A stretch of 55,209 nt of DNA, from positions 1-55,209 of the forward strand of contig NZ_BNCG01000014.1 in the NCBI RefSeq assembly GCF_014656355.1, given 5' to 3'. This document shows, piece by piece, positions 36,301-44,496 of this stretch; the stretch's first letter is position 1; each line of letters begins with the position of its first letter. Origin of the DNA: Camelimonas fluminis. Its GTDB lineage: Bacteria; Pseudomonadota; Alphaproteobacteria; Rhizobiales; Beijerinckiaceae. A model generated the notes under the pieces. That model saw nothing but the letters and a program-made list of their open reading frames with translations, had not been told where the DNA came from and did not search any database. Position numbers and translations under genes: made by a program.

Positions 36301-37112
36301 GCCGTGAGGCTGGCGCGCGGCGCGTCTTCCGGCCTGGTTGCCGCGGCGCCAGGCTGCGGCAGCGGACGACCCAGCGACAGGCGGCCCGCGAGGCCCCACT
36401 CCCTGCCGGATGCGGCGTCCGGCGGCAGCGCCTGGCCGTCAAATTCAGCGCGACCGCCCGCGCCTTCGCCAAGTGAGGCGCGCAACCGGAAGGCGCCGTC
36501 GCTCTCAAGCTCGCCCGTCGCCAGGCTGAACGGAGCGTCATCGACGACGCCGTTGATGCGCCACGGACCGGCCAGCGAGGCCGCCTGCACCTGGGCATTG
36601 ATCCTCTGTCGCTCGAACAGGGGCGCGCCGTGGCGATCGGTGACGATGAGCACGCCATTGCTGATGCGCAATGCGTCGAGGGCAGGCGCAATCGCCGGGC
36701 CCGGGCGCTTTGCGCCTGCCGCAGGCGGCCAGACAAGACGCAACACCGGCCGTTCGACTGCGGCGTCGGCAATCTGCCATTTACCGCCAAGCAGCGGCGC
36801 CAGGGCCAGTTCAACGCGCAGGCTGCCTGTGGTCAGCAGCGGTGGAGCGGCGTTCGAACGAACAGGGGCTTCCTGCGCCACGGCCAGGGGCGGCGCATCG
36901 CGAACTTCAGCCCCCTCGAGTTGCAGCACCGGCGACGGCAGCAGCCGCAGGTTGACGGCGCCGCGGGTCCGCACGTCAAACCCGAGCGCTTCCCCCAGAG
37001 CCGCGTCGATGCGGCCGCGCTGGCTGGTCCAGTCAATGAAGCGCGGCCCGGCGAGCGCGACAACCAGGATCGCGATCAACGCCACGGCCAGCACCGTCAG
37101 GAAGTCGCGCAA
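33366..37112 (-). CDS. Large AsmA family protein
   Basis: 1248 residues. An N-terminal membrane anchor (about 5-25, FLTVLAVALIAILVVALAG) is followed by the AsmA N-terminal segment FIDWTSQRGRIDAALGEALGFDV and RTRGAVNLRLLPSPVLQLEG. A very long periplasmic beta-rich body follows, with repeated L-x-L-x and DLTAD-type strands; the AsmA C-terminal region (about 900-1080) includes RLAGTVLLRRQGAAAALSADLRL and GNGEIHLRDGRL. AsmA-like proteins are bridge-like inner-membrane proteins implicated in lipid transport to the outer membrane. The last 150 residues are unusual: a Gln/Glu/Arg coiled coil (RRQQERQAQQERQGQEERQ) and a Pro-rich tail ending TLRFQ. It stands alone on its strand. Confidence 0.92.
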   Translation of the reverse strand: MRDFLTVLAVALIAILVVALAGPRFIDWTSQRGRIDAALGEALGFDVRTRGAVNLRLLPSPVLQLEGAEVRDAPPLAVAQEAPVRSNAAPPLLTTGSLRVELALAPLLGGKWQIADAAVERPVLRLVWPPAAGAKRPGPAIAPALDALRISNGVLIVTDRHGAPLFERQRINAQVQAASLAGPWRINGVVDDAPFSLATGELESDGAFRLRASLGEGAGGRAEFDGQALPPDAASGREWGLAGRLSLGRPLPQPGAAATRPEDAPRASLTADLTLAGEALKASQVRIDLGGPAAPLRFEGSGAGALGGARRLTFDLKARRLDLAGLQVADGDDVFASVMAVVQELARLAPVPDLSARLSIDALAWGEEETGPAQLEARLAGGVATLGSGRVALPGASLDLTGDARMTPRPFITVSPRLEARQPALLAAWLRRLGAPDNVAGWISRQKNLGLSGQAGVSRESLSVHGLQLTAGDGALSGLFASRAGDLRAPPRFDAQFAARGLDLADLPLSPGLLAGWTGDGVARQQEGSLTFTGERLRLGATGPVGAVRLRASRTGADVDVALLDVRNLGGVDITAAGSLSGAGKPLTGEIRAPGLAALATLSERLGAGGPSWLQRALRDPVLARPVQISFGAEPQSGGGAVFRFTGDVTSAGVAMGRLTLAPPAHGRAVSLAAGQITLSGGDAATPLRLLAPAGFALADPPTGQGPWRAVVNLRPEASGVRAAFEAQAAGARLTVTPDAGGARLALAADDAASFARALGWPRPTAAPLKLEGRLNWGNTDQKQGRGQDNGAVWSLTFQGRNGDAPLSGMISPLSDDTSGNGGLAAEVNLEAVSLPTLAGALALGEAAAGEPQGNGLWSSRRFAPAPVSLTDPATGAPRALELSLKARRLDLGAGFVVADASLGVASVADGVRMALQPAALSTPLSSSAGGRLAGTVLLRRQGAAAALSADLRLTGAPLTGWGLGQVQGVADVELRLGASGESPAALVANLAGNGEIHLRDGRLLQASPLAPGAVVASLAGDPAGLDAATLLQTTQRQLAAGAFTVAEAKAPVVATGGVIRIDPPPLADGPGGLDAEVMVDLRALRLDAVARLVALTAPPRWKGAPPALVLNWRGPLTAPARTVDVAALQTGLAAIRLDDELRRVEAWKAEARRLEEAEQRRQQERQAQQERQGQEERQAHEARQAEEARKAEEARRRDMHAPPQDGAPLPTAPLPPPRPNLAPGLAPGRPKPPTALPSTPTPTLRFQ

Positions 37113-37229
37113 AGCTGCTCCCCATCATGCGAACATGGAGCCGGCCAGGCCCGCTCCCTCTCCGGCGTCGGCAACGCCGGCTTCAGGCAAGGCCGGTTTC
37201 CGGCGTTGCCCAATGCAACGCGCCGCAGC

Positions 37230-38681
37230 TCAGGCTTCAACCCGGAGCGCAGGATCTTGCCGGGGCGGCAGGATCTTGCCGGGGTTCATCAGATTTTCCG
37301 GATCGATGGCCTGCTTGATGGCGCGCATCACGCCGAGCGCGTCCTCGCCGTGCTCGGCGGCCATGAATTTCATCTTGCCCTGGCCAATGCCGTGCTCGCC
37401 GGTGCAGGTGCCGCCGTAGGCCAGAGCCCGCGCCGCCAGCCGCGCCAGAAAGCCCTCAATGGCGGCGCGCTGGGCGGCGTCGTTGACGTCAAAGAACGGC
37501 TGGGTGTGGAAATTGCCATCGCCCACGTGGCCAACGGTGCCGCCGGCAATGCCGATGCTGTCCAGATCGCGCGCCGTTTCCTCCACGCAATCGGCCAGAT
37601 GGGAAATCGGCACGCAAACGTCGGTGGCGAAGGTCAGCATGCCCGGATTGGCGGCGCGCCCGGCCCAATAGGCGTCATGCCGGGCCTGCCACAGGCGGGT
37701 GCGATCTTCAGCCCGGGTGGCCCATTCGAACGGTCCGCCGCCAAGCCCTTCGGCGATCTCGCCAAAGCGGGCCGCCTGCTCCTGCACCGAAGCGTCGGTG
37801 CCGTGGAATTCCACCAGCAGCATCGGCGTCTCGGGCAGGCCGATCTTCGAATAGGCATTGACCGAGCGCACCGAGGCGACGTCGAGCAGTTCGATGCGCG
37901 CCACCGGAATGCCGGACTGGATGGTCTGGATGGTGGCGTCGCAGGCAGCGTGAACGCTGGGGAACGGGCAGCATCCGGCGGAGATGGCCTCCGGAATGCC
38001 ATGCAGTCGCAGGGTGATTTTGGTGATGACGCCGAGGGTGCCTTCCGAACCCACGAACAGATGGGTGAGATCATAGCCCGCGGCGCTTTTCTTCGCGCGC
38101 GAGCCAGTGTGGATGACGCGGCCATCCGGCAGCACCACCTCCAGCGCCAGCACGTTCTCGCGCATGGTTCCGTAGCGCACGGCGTTGGTGCCGGAGCAAC
38201 GCGTCGCCGCCATGCCGCCGATGGAGGCGTCGGCGCCGGGGTCGATCGGAAAAAACAGGCCAGCGTCGCGCAGATACTCGTTGAGCTCCTTGCGGGTGAC
38301 GCCAGGCTCGACCACCACGTCGAGGTCCTCCGCGTGCACCGCGATCACCGCCTTCATGCGGCCGGTGTCGATGCAGACGCCGCCAAAGGGGGCGTTGACG
38401 TGGCCTTCCAGCGAGGTGCCAGTTCCATAGGGGATCATCGGCACATGGTGGGCGGCGCACAGGCGAACGATTTCCACCACCTCTTCCGTCGTCTCCGGAA
38501 AGACCACGGCGTCCGGCGGCTGGTTGCCCTGCCAGGTGAGGGTGTTGGCGTGCTGCTCGCGGATCGTCTCATTGACGGTGAAGCGCTCGCCAAAGCGCGC
38601 CTGCAAGGCCGCGAGACAGGCGGCGCGGCCAGGCGGGGCGTTCACATCGTCGACAGGTGCTGTCTGGATCGTCGCGGCCAT
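37230..38681 (-). CDS. FAD-linked D-lactate dehydrogenase / glycolate oxidase family
   Basis: 483 residues. The N-terminal FAD-binding domain (PCMH fold, about 55-230) has PYGTGTSLEGHVNAPFGGVCID, DPGADASIGGMAATRCSGTNAVRYGTM and GSRAKKSAAGYDLTHLFVGSEGTLGVIT. The C-terminal FAD-oxidase domain has GTVGHVGDGNFHTQPFFDV, with histidines near the active site, and GTCTGEHGIGQGK, then DPENLMNPGKILPP. The closest match is cytochrome-dependent D-lactate dehydrogenase, feeding electrons from D-lactate to the respiratory chain; GlcD-like or D-2-hydroxyacid substrates cannot be excluded. Confidence 0.92.
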   Translation of the reverse strand: MAATIQTAPVDDVNAPPGRAACLAALQARFGERFTVNETIREQHANTLTWQGNQPPDAVVFPETTEEVVEIVRLCAAHHVPMIPYGTGTSLEGHVNAPFGGVCIDTGRMKAVIAVHAEDLDVVVEPGVTRKELNEYLRDAGLFFPIDPGADASIGGMAATRCSGTNAVRYGTMRENVLALEVVLPDGRVIHTGSRAKKSAAGYDLTHLFVGSEGTLGVITKITLRLHGIPEAISAGCCPFPSVHAACDATIQTIQSGIPVARIELLDVASVRSVNAYSKIGLPETPMLLVEFHGTDASVQEQAARFGEIAEGLGGGPFEWATRAEDRTRLWQARHDAYWAGRAANPGMLTFATDVCVPISHLADCVEETARDLDSIGIAGGTVGHVGDGNFHTQPFFDVNDAAQRAAIEGFLARLAARALAYGGTCTGEHGIGQGKMKFMAAEHGEDALGVMRAIKQAIDPENLMNPGKILPPRQDPALRVEA

Positions 38682-38766
38682 GTCTGCCTCCCCCTCGCAT
38701 GATGGACGTCGTGGCCGGGGGCGCCTGTTGCCACGTCCCCGGATTGGCCCGAATGGGCTACAGCCT

Positions 38767-38815
38767 AGAGCATTTTTCAGCGAAAAGCGGCGTTCCGTTT
38801 TCTGAAAAGCGCTTC
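38767..38815. repeat. REP-like palindromic element (copy B)
   Basis: AGAGCATTTTTCAGCGAAAAGCGG and the facing CCGTTTTCTGAAAAGCGCTTCAG form an imperfect palindrome directly after the quinone oxidoreductase stop codon. It shares GAGCATTTT and AAAAGYGG elements with the copies at 9158 and 44391. Confidence 0.55.
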
Positions 38816-39800
38816 AGACGGCCTTGCCGATCGCCACCACGGGTTTGCCGATATTTTCGCGGTTCAGCATGCGCGTCAGCAGGGCGGGCGTTTCCTCAAG
38901 CGCGAAGGTGGCGCTGGGCTGCGGATTGATGCGGCCGCCGTTCACCAGCTCGATCATGCGCTGGAAAATGACGGCGGCGGCGCCGGCTTCGGCCCGCACA
39001 TGGCCGCCCCAATCCACGCCGACGATGCTGGCGCGCTTCAGCAATGGCAGGTTAAGCGGTATTTTCGGAATTTCGCCGCCGGCGAAGCCGACCACCAGAT
39101 GACGGCCGCCAGGAGCCAGGCAGCGGAACGCCGTCTCCGACCACTGGCCGCCGACGGGATCATAAATCACCGTGAGCCTGCGACCGTCGAGCACGGCTTC
39201 CAGCGTCTTGCGCCAGTCCGGCCCGCTATAGTTCACGGTGAGATCAGCGCCGGCCTTCACACAGGCGGCGAGGCGCTCATCGGACGAGGCGGCGGCGACC
39301 ACGGTCGCGCCCATGCCCCTGGCCACGTCGATGGCGGCCATGCCGACGCCGCCGGAAGCGCCGAGCACCAGCACGGTTTCGCCGGGCTGCAGATGACCGC
39401 AGGTTTCAAAACCGTAGATGGCGGTGGAATAGTTCACCAGCGCGGCGGCGGCGGCGACGGAGCTGAACTTTTCCGGCAGCGGCGTGCACTGGGCGGCGAA
39501 GACCACGGCCTTCTCACACAGGGCGCCGCGTTCGGCCAGGGCCATCACCCGCTTGCCGACGAGATCCTGCGGGGCTTCGGAGCCGACGGCGATCACCGTG
39601 CCAGCCAGTTCGCTGCCGGGAATGAACGGCAACGGCCGCTTGACCTGATACGCGCCCCGCACATTGAGGCCATCGACATAACCGAGGCCCACCGCCTCGA
39701 CGGCAATGATGGCGTCGCGCGGACCCGGAACCGGATCGGGCAGATCCCTCACCACCAGGTTTTTGGGATCGCCGTATTCAAGACACTGCACAGCCTTCAT
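38814..39800 (-). CDS. NADPH:quinone oxidoreductase, zinc-independent MDR family
   Basis: 328 residues. The medium-chain dehydrogenase/reductase fold: a GroES-like N-terminal domain (about 25-110, PFIPGSELAGTVIAVG) without the zinc ligands of alcohol dehydrogenases, then the nucleotide-binding domain with VLVLGASGGVGMAAIDVARGMGA and GAD-containing AGADLTVNYSG. The C-terminal part has GGRINPQPSATFALEETPALL. It probably reduces quinones or enoyl compounds with NADPH; the substrate is not known. The start at 39800 is set by GAGG six bases upstream; another ATG two codons earlier is too close to it. Confidence 0.92.
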   Translation of the reverse strand: MKAVQCLEYGDPKNLVVRDLPDPVPGPRDAIIAVEAVGLGYVDGLNVRGAYQVKRPLPFIPGSELAGTVIAVGSEAPQDLVGKRVMALAERGALCEKAVVFAAQCTPLPEKFSSVAAAAALVNYSTAIYGFETCGHLQPGETVLVLGASGGVGMAAIDVARGMGATVVAAASSDERLAACVKAGADLTVNYSGPDWRKTLEAVLDGRRLTVIYDPVGGQWSETAFRCLAPGGRHLVVGFAGGEIPKIPLNLPLLKRASIVGVDWGGHVRAEAGAAAVIFQRMIELVNGGRINPQPSATFALEETPALLTRMLNRENIGKPVVAIGKAV

Positions 39801-40276
39801 CGTCATCCTCGCCCGTTCACTCCCGCCTGGCGTTTGGCGCCGAAAGCGAACCACGCCGCGAACGGAAACACCAGGCCCCTTTGCCTCAGGCTTTGAACCG
39901 AAGCGGCGGGTTGTGCAAGGGGTGGGATGGGAGAACGGCTGGACGGTGTCGTGGAAGGGCGGTCATGGACCGGATCGGCCGCGATTAAAGGCGACAACCA
40001 GCTTCCCCATGCAACTTCCCCATGCGTCAGGGACTGGCCTGTTGGGGATGCAGGTGGCAGGCGCAGGGGCTGCCCGGGCATGCGATGGCCGCGATCCGAC
40101 ATGTCCTGACAGGCGGTTGCAGGTCAGCCTGTTCCGCACGATCGACGAAGCCAGACGTCGACGCCCGCAACACGTGCGGGCATGACATAGCGCAAGACAG
40201 GCGGATGAAAGACAGGGGCATGGCGCGGGGCTGGGCGGCGTCGCCAGGTTCGCCCTGGATCGCCCGGCCGGCTCCT
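39801..40276. other. Intergenic region with one repeat hairpin
   Basis: 476 bases with no gene seen. Contains the hairpin CGCCCGCAACACGTGCGGGC at 40162-40184, related to the one at 31540, possibly ending the Gln-rich gene's neighbourhood. Confidence 0.4.
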
Positions 40277-40693
40277 TTAGCAGAGGCCTGTCGTACAGGG
40301 GCGCAGCATGCCGGGCTGGTTCTGGTTCTGCAACTGCTGGATCTGCTGCTGTTGCTGCATTTGGCGCAACTGGTTCTGCTGCTGATACTGCTGGTTTTCC
40401 AGACGCTGCTGCATGGCGCGGTTCGACTGCTGGACCGACTGGCCAGAGCGGACGCCCGTCACCGGATCATAGCCTTGGGCGTGCAATGGAACGCCTGAGG
40501 CCGCCCACAGGGCGGCGGCGGCGGCCAGCGCCGCGGCGGCGGCGCCCAACGCCACCCGGCGGCGCATGCGCGCGACTTCCTGGGCGGTGATGGCTTTCGC
40601 CCGGGCCGTGGCCTTTCCACGCCGGCCATTGCTGCGCGCGGCGTGATCGCGCGCGACAGCCCATGCATGACGCGTGTCGGGATGGTGGCGCAT
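40277..40693 (-). CDS. Gln-rich hypothetical protein with one membrane/signal helix
   Basis: 138 residues, not recognised. AAGGAG stands six bases before the ATG, so expression is well supported. A basic N-terminus of about 45 residues ends VARMRRRVALGAAAAALAAAAALWAA, a hydrophobic helix that could be a membrane anchor with cytoplasmic positive charges or an uncleaved signal. After QGYDPVTGVRSGQ comes a 50-residue Gln/Asn tract (QQQNQLRQMQQQQQIQQLQN) and a tail with two cysteines (RPCTTGLC). Such tracts form coiled coils or aggregates. Its function is unknown. Confidence 0.72.
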   Translation of the reverse strand: MRHHPDTRHAWAVARDHAARSNGRRGKATARAKAITAQEVARMRRRVALGAAAAALAAAAALWAASGVPLHAQGYDPVTGVRSGQSVQQSNRAMQQRLENQQYQQQNQLRQMQQQQQIQQLQNQNQPGMLRPCTTGLC

Positions 40694-41167
40694 GGCGGCT
40701 CCTTGTACAGGTCGGCGCGCTGCCCGGAGAGACGAAACTGGCAGGCGCGCCAGAAGGCTGCGGAAACCTTCCATTTACTAATATAGAAGCCCATATGGCT
40801 TTTGAAAGGCCTTTCTGGTGGAAACGAATGCTCGACTTTCGTTCCCCTTATGGTCCAATGTGCTGACGTTACGGCGCGCCGTCGAATCGGAAGCCCCGCG
40901 AGGCGGCGACGCTGGCGGGCGTTGGGCAACTGGCTGAATTGCGCGCTCCAGTTCATCGCGTGGGCATGCCAGCTGGCGGCGCGAACAGGTCGGGGGCCAG
41001 CGGCGACGACAGCGCTGGCCAGATCACGGCGCTGGCCAGGTTGCGGCGTTGGCCAGGTTGCGGCGCTGGCCAGATTGCGGACAGCCAATCCGTTTCATGA
41101 TGGCGCCGGCCGGCGTGCAGGCGCGCGCCGCCGGGCCGGTTTCGCGGAAAGTAAACTGAACAGGTCA
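40694..41167. other. Divergent region with tandem repeats
   Basis: 474 bases between the Gln-rich gene and the helicase. An AT-rich patch near 40780-40860 may hold promoters; four 17-bp tandem repeats lie at 41012-41079. Confidence 0.5.
41012..41079. repeat. Four tandem 17-bp repeats upstream of uvrD
   Basis: Units GCGYTGGCCAGRTYRCG start at 41012, 41029, 41046 and 41063. They differ at a few positions and each contains the palindrome TGGCCA. The length is not a multiple of three and the block lies about 90 bases before the helicase start. Confidence 0.85.
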
Positions 41168-43636
41168 ATGCAAGGTTCTGACGATCATTCCGGCAATATG
41201 GCCGCGCCCGCTTATGCGCCGAAAGCCGGCGGGATTGCCGCCCGCGCCCGCCAGGGCGCCATGGCGACGCATACGCCGCACTCCTGGATGGACGGGCTCA
41301 ACCCGGAGCAGCGCCTCGCCGTTGAAACCACGGAAGGCCCGCTGCTGGTGCTGGCCGGGGCCGGCACCGGCAAAACCCGGGTGCTGACCACCCGCATCGC
41401 CCACATCCTCGCCAGCGGCCTCGCCATGCCGTCGCAGATCCTCGCCGTCACCTTCACCAACAAGGCGGCGCGCGAGATGAAGGAGCGCATCGGCCATCTG
41501 GTTGGCCCCGCCGCCGAGGGCATGCCTTGGCTTGGCACCTTCCACGCCATCAGCACCAGGCTGCTGCGCCGCCACGCCGAGCTGGTCGGTCTGAAGCCGA
41601 CCTTCACCATCCTCGACACCGACGACCAGATCCGGCTGATGAAGCAGGTGCTGCAGGCGGAAGGCGTCGATGAAAAACGCTGGCCGGCGCGCCAGCTCGC
41701 CCATCTGATCGACGGCTGGAAGAACCGGGCGCTGTCGCCGGCGCAGGTTCCGGCGGGCGAAGGCGCGGCCTTCGCCAATGGCCGCGGCGGCAAGCTCTAC
41801 GCCATGTATCAGGAGCGGCTGAAAACCCTCAACGCCGCTGATTTCGGCGACCTGCTGCTGGAAACCATCCGCCTGTTCCGGGAACAGCCAGATGTGCTGA
41901 CCATGTATCAGCAGCGTTTCCGTTACATGCTGGTGGACGAATATCAGGACACCAACGTCGCCCAATACCTGTGGCTGCGCCTGCTGGCCCAGGGGCGCGA
42001 TCCGGCCCACCGCAATCTGTGCTGCGTCGGCGACGACGACCAGTCGATTTATGGCTGGCGCGGCGCCGAAGTCGACAACATCCTGCGCTTCGAGCACGAT
42101 TTCCCTGGCGCCCAGGTGGTGCGGCTGGAGCGCAACTACCGCTCGACCGGACACATCCTCACCGCCGCTTCGGAGTTGATCGCCCGCAATGAGGGCCGCC
42201 TCGGCAAGCGCCTGCGCACCGAAGATGAGGATGGTGAGAAAGTCGCCATCACCGGCGCATGGGACTCTGAAGAAGAAGCCCGCCTCGTCGGCGAGGAAAT
42301 CGAAGCCCTGCAGGCCAGGGGTCATTCGCTTGGCGACATGGCGATCCTGGTGCGGATCTCGGCCCAGATGCGCGAGATGGAAGACCGCCTGGTGCAGCTC
42401 GGCGTGCCTTACCGGGTGATCGGCGGCCCGCGCTTCTACGAGCGCCTGGAAATTCGCGACGCCATGGCCTATTTGCGCTGCGTCGTCTCGCCCGCCGACG
42501 ATCTGGCCTTCGAGCGCATCGTCAACACGCCGAAGCGCGGCCTTGGCGACGCCACCCTTCAGGTGCTGCACGCCCATGCCCGGGCGGCGCGGATTCCGCT
42601 GATGGAGGCGGCGCGCTATCTGGTGGAGACGGAAGAGCTCAAGCCCAAGCCGCGCAAGACCATCCGCGATCTGCTGGCCGACTTCGGCCGCTGGAGCGCC
42701 GCCGCGACGCGGATGCGCCAGGGCGAGCTGGCGGAGCTGGTGCTGGAAGAATCCGGCTACACGGAGATGTGGCGGCGGGACCGCTCGGCTGAAGCCAGTG
42801 GCCGCCTCGACAACCTCAAGGAACTGGTGCGCTCGCTGGAGGAATTTCCCGACCTGCAGAGTTTCCTGGAGCACGTCTCGCTGGTGATGGAGGCGGCTGA
42901 CGGCGACACCGGCGAGCGCGTCTCGCTGATGACCCTGCACGCCGCCAAGGGGCTGGAGTTCGACACGGTGTTCCTGCCCGGCTGGGAGGAAGGGCTGTTC
43001 CCCAACCAGCGCGCCCTCGACGAAAGCGGCCGCGCCGGGTTGGAGGAGGAGCGCCGCCTCGCCCACGTCGGCATCACCCGCGCCCGCAAGCGCGCCCGCA
43101 TTTACTTCGCCAGCAACCGGCGCATCCACGGCCTGTGGAACGCCACCATTCCCTCGCGCTTCATCGACGAATTGCCGGAAAGCGCCGTGGAGGTTCTGGA
43201 CGCCCCCGCATCCTATTCCTACGGCGGCTACGGCCAGAACAACAGCTATGGCCAGAGCCGCTTCGACCGCGCCGCCGGCGGTTATGCCGGGGCGGCGGAA
43301 ACCGCTCCCTCCAGCTACGCAACGCCTGGCTGGCAGCGGGCCCAGGCGCGCGGCTTCGGCCAGGGCGGCTTTGGCCGCGACGGCTATGGCGCCGGCGGTT
43401 CGCAGTTCGCGGCCGGGCGCGGCGGCTCCCGCACCAGGACCAAGGGCGGACCGGTCATCGAGGGCGAACTGGTGGCGCGCTCCACCGGCGCCTCGGCCTT
43501 CAGCGTCGGCGACCGGATCTTTCACCAGAAGTTCGGCCCCGGCTCGGTGGCGCTGGTCGACGGCAACAAACTGACGGTCGATTTCGACAAGGCCGGCCGC
43601 AAGACGGTGCTCGACAGTTTCGTCGAGGCGACCTGA
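41168..43636 (+). CDS. uvrD: UvrD/PcrA/Rep-type ATP-dependent DNA helicase
   Basis: About 822 residues. Superfamily 1A helicase motifs occur in order: Q-motif LNPEQRLAVETTEGP, Walker A AGAGTGKT (63-70), AVTFTNKAAREMKERI (Ia), YMLVDEYQDTN (II), VGDDDQSIYGWRGA (III), RLERNYRST (IV), VSLMTLHAAKGLEFDTVFLPG (V) and HVGITRARK (VI). It unwinds DNA in nucleotide-excision and mismatch repair. The C-terminal 150 residues hold a Gly/Tyr/Ala-rich segment (YGGYGQNNSYGQSRF) and then a Tudor-like PcrA/UvrD tail beginning with VGDRIFHQKFGPGSV. The start is uncertain: ATG codons at 41168, 41198 and 41261 are all in frame and the Q-motif begins shortly after the last. Confidence 0.95.
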   Translation: MQGSDDHSGNMAAPAYAPKAGGIAARARQGAMATHTPHSWMDGLNPEQRLAVETTEGPLLVLAGAGTGKTRVLTTRIAHILASGLAMPSQILAVTFTNKAAREMKERIGHLVGPAAEGMPWLGTFHAISTRLLRRHAELVGLKPTFTILDTDDQIRLMKQVLQAEGVDEKRWPARQLAHLIDGWKNRALSPAQVPAGEGAAFANGRGGKLYAMYQERLKTLNAADFGDLLLETIRLFREQPDVLTMYQQRFRYMLVDEYQDTNVAQYLWLRLLAQGRDPAHRNLCCVGDDDQSIYGWRGAEVDNILRFEHDFPGAQVVRLERNYRSTGHILTAASELIARNEGRLGKRLRTEDEDGEKVAITGAWDSEEEARLVGEEIEALQARGHSLGDMAILVRISAQMREMEDRLVQLGVPYRVIGGPRFYERLEIRDAMAYLRCVVSPADDLAFERIVNTPKRGLGDATLQVLHAHARAARIPLMEAARYLVETEELKPKPRKTIRDLLADFGRWSAAATRMRQGELAELVLEESGYTEMWRRDRSAEASGRLDNLKELVRSLEEFPDLQSFLEHVSLVMEAADGDTGERVSLMTLHAAKGLEFDTVFLPGWEEGLFPNQRALDESGRAGLEEERRLAHVGITRARKRARIYFASNRRIHGLWNATIPSRFIDELPESAVEVLDAPASYSYGGYGQNNSYGQSRFDRAAGGYAGAAETAPSSYATPGWQRAQARGFGQGGFGRDGYGAGGSQFAAGRGGSRTRTKGGPVIEGELVARSTGASAFSVGDRIFHQKFGPGSVALVDGNKLTVDFDKAGRKTVLDSFVEAT

Positions 43637-43947
43637 GGAAGGAGCTGCGGGGCATTCCCTCTCCGCAAGGAGGGGGCCGATGGCCTCGCCGCAGGCCCGA
43701 ACCTGACGACAGGCCCGGGGCGGCTTGCCCGCGAAACTGTCTGTTCAGACCTGGCCGTTCACCATCGTGCGAAACTTGCCGGGCATAGCGCCCGATACGG
43801 GATTGCGCCCGAAGGCCGATCCACGGCAGGATGATGTAAACCTTGTGTTTACTGTTTTCCTGAAGCCCGGCGCCCTGACGCCGGCCGGGCCTCACAATCG
43901 CCACAACAGAGCGCCACCGCTCAACGCCGTTACCAAGGAGATCCCAG
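43637..43947. other. Intergenic region without visible gene
   Basis: 311 bases after the helicase. An AT-richer patch at 43835-43865 precedes the next gene and may be its promoter. Confidence 0.4.
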
Positions 43948-44376
43948 ATGGCGAACATCCCCCAGGCTTCCGACTCAGGCGACGCCAGCACCCTTCCGGC
44001 ACTCGGCCTGCGTTGGGCCGCGTTGCGCGGCATGCTGGGCTCGCCGTTGATCGACGCCGAGGACCAGCGCGAACTGCGCCGTGAGCTGCTGCAGGAGCTG
44101 AAAAGCGTTGAGCAGTCCATGTCGCGCGTTTCCGCGCGTAGCGGCCTCGAACTGTCGACCAAGATTGACGTGCTGGCCCAGGCCCTGCGCGAACTGACCT
44201 TCCCGGATGGTCGCAACGCGCTTGACCTGCTGGAGAGCATCCGTGGCGACGTGACCAGCCTGGTGCCGCGCAATATCGAGAAGAGCACCCACCTGAGCCG
44301 CGGCCCCGTGCTGCAGCGCCCCGAAAGCGGCGCCCCGACCCCCACTCCGTCCACCCCGACCGGCTCGGGCGCCTGA
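43948..44376 (+). CDS. Hypothetical soluble helical protein
   Basis: 142 residues, not recognised. AAGGAG seven bases before the ATG and a strong terminator downstream show a self-contained gene. The middle (about 25-95) is predicted helical and charged (EDQRELRRELLQELKSVEQSMSRV, then KIDVLAQALRELTFPDG and ALDLLESIRGDVTSL), perhaps a short coiled coil. The last 35 residues are Pro/Thr/Ser-rich and disordered. There is no signal peptide or membrane segment. Confidence 0.75.
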   Translation: MANIPQASDSGDASTLPALGLRWAALRGMLGSPLIDAEDQRELRRELLQELKSVEQSMSRVSARSGLELSTKIDVLAQALRELTFPDGRNALDLLESIRGDVTSLVPRNIEKSTHLSRGPVLQRPESGAPTPTPSTPTGSGA

Positions 44377-44390
44377 GGCCACCAGCCCCG

Positions 44391-44480
44391 GGAGCATTTT
44401 CAGGAAAAGTGGGACCCACTTTTCCTGAAGGAAATGCGTGAAATCCAGGAGAGCGAGCATTTTCTCACCGAAAATGCTCC
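44391..44480. repeat. REP-like nested palindrome (copy C)
   Basis: The outer arms GGAGCATTTTC (44391-44401) and GAAAATGCTCC (44470-44480) are perfect 11-bp inverted repeats. The inner arms CAGGAAAAGTGGG (44401-44413) and CCCACTTTTCCTG (44415-44427) form a 13-bp palindrome around a single A. It lies between the hypothetical gene and its terminator. Confidence 0.8.
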
Positions 44481-44496
44481 AGATTGCGCGAACAGG

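Noticed and set aside
41165-43525. 786-codon minus-strand frame opposite uvrD
   Set aside because: Antisense shadow; the plus strand contains the complete set of helicase motifs.
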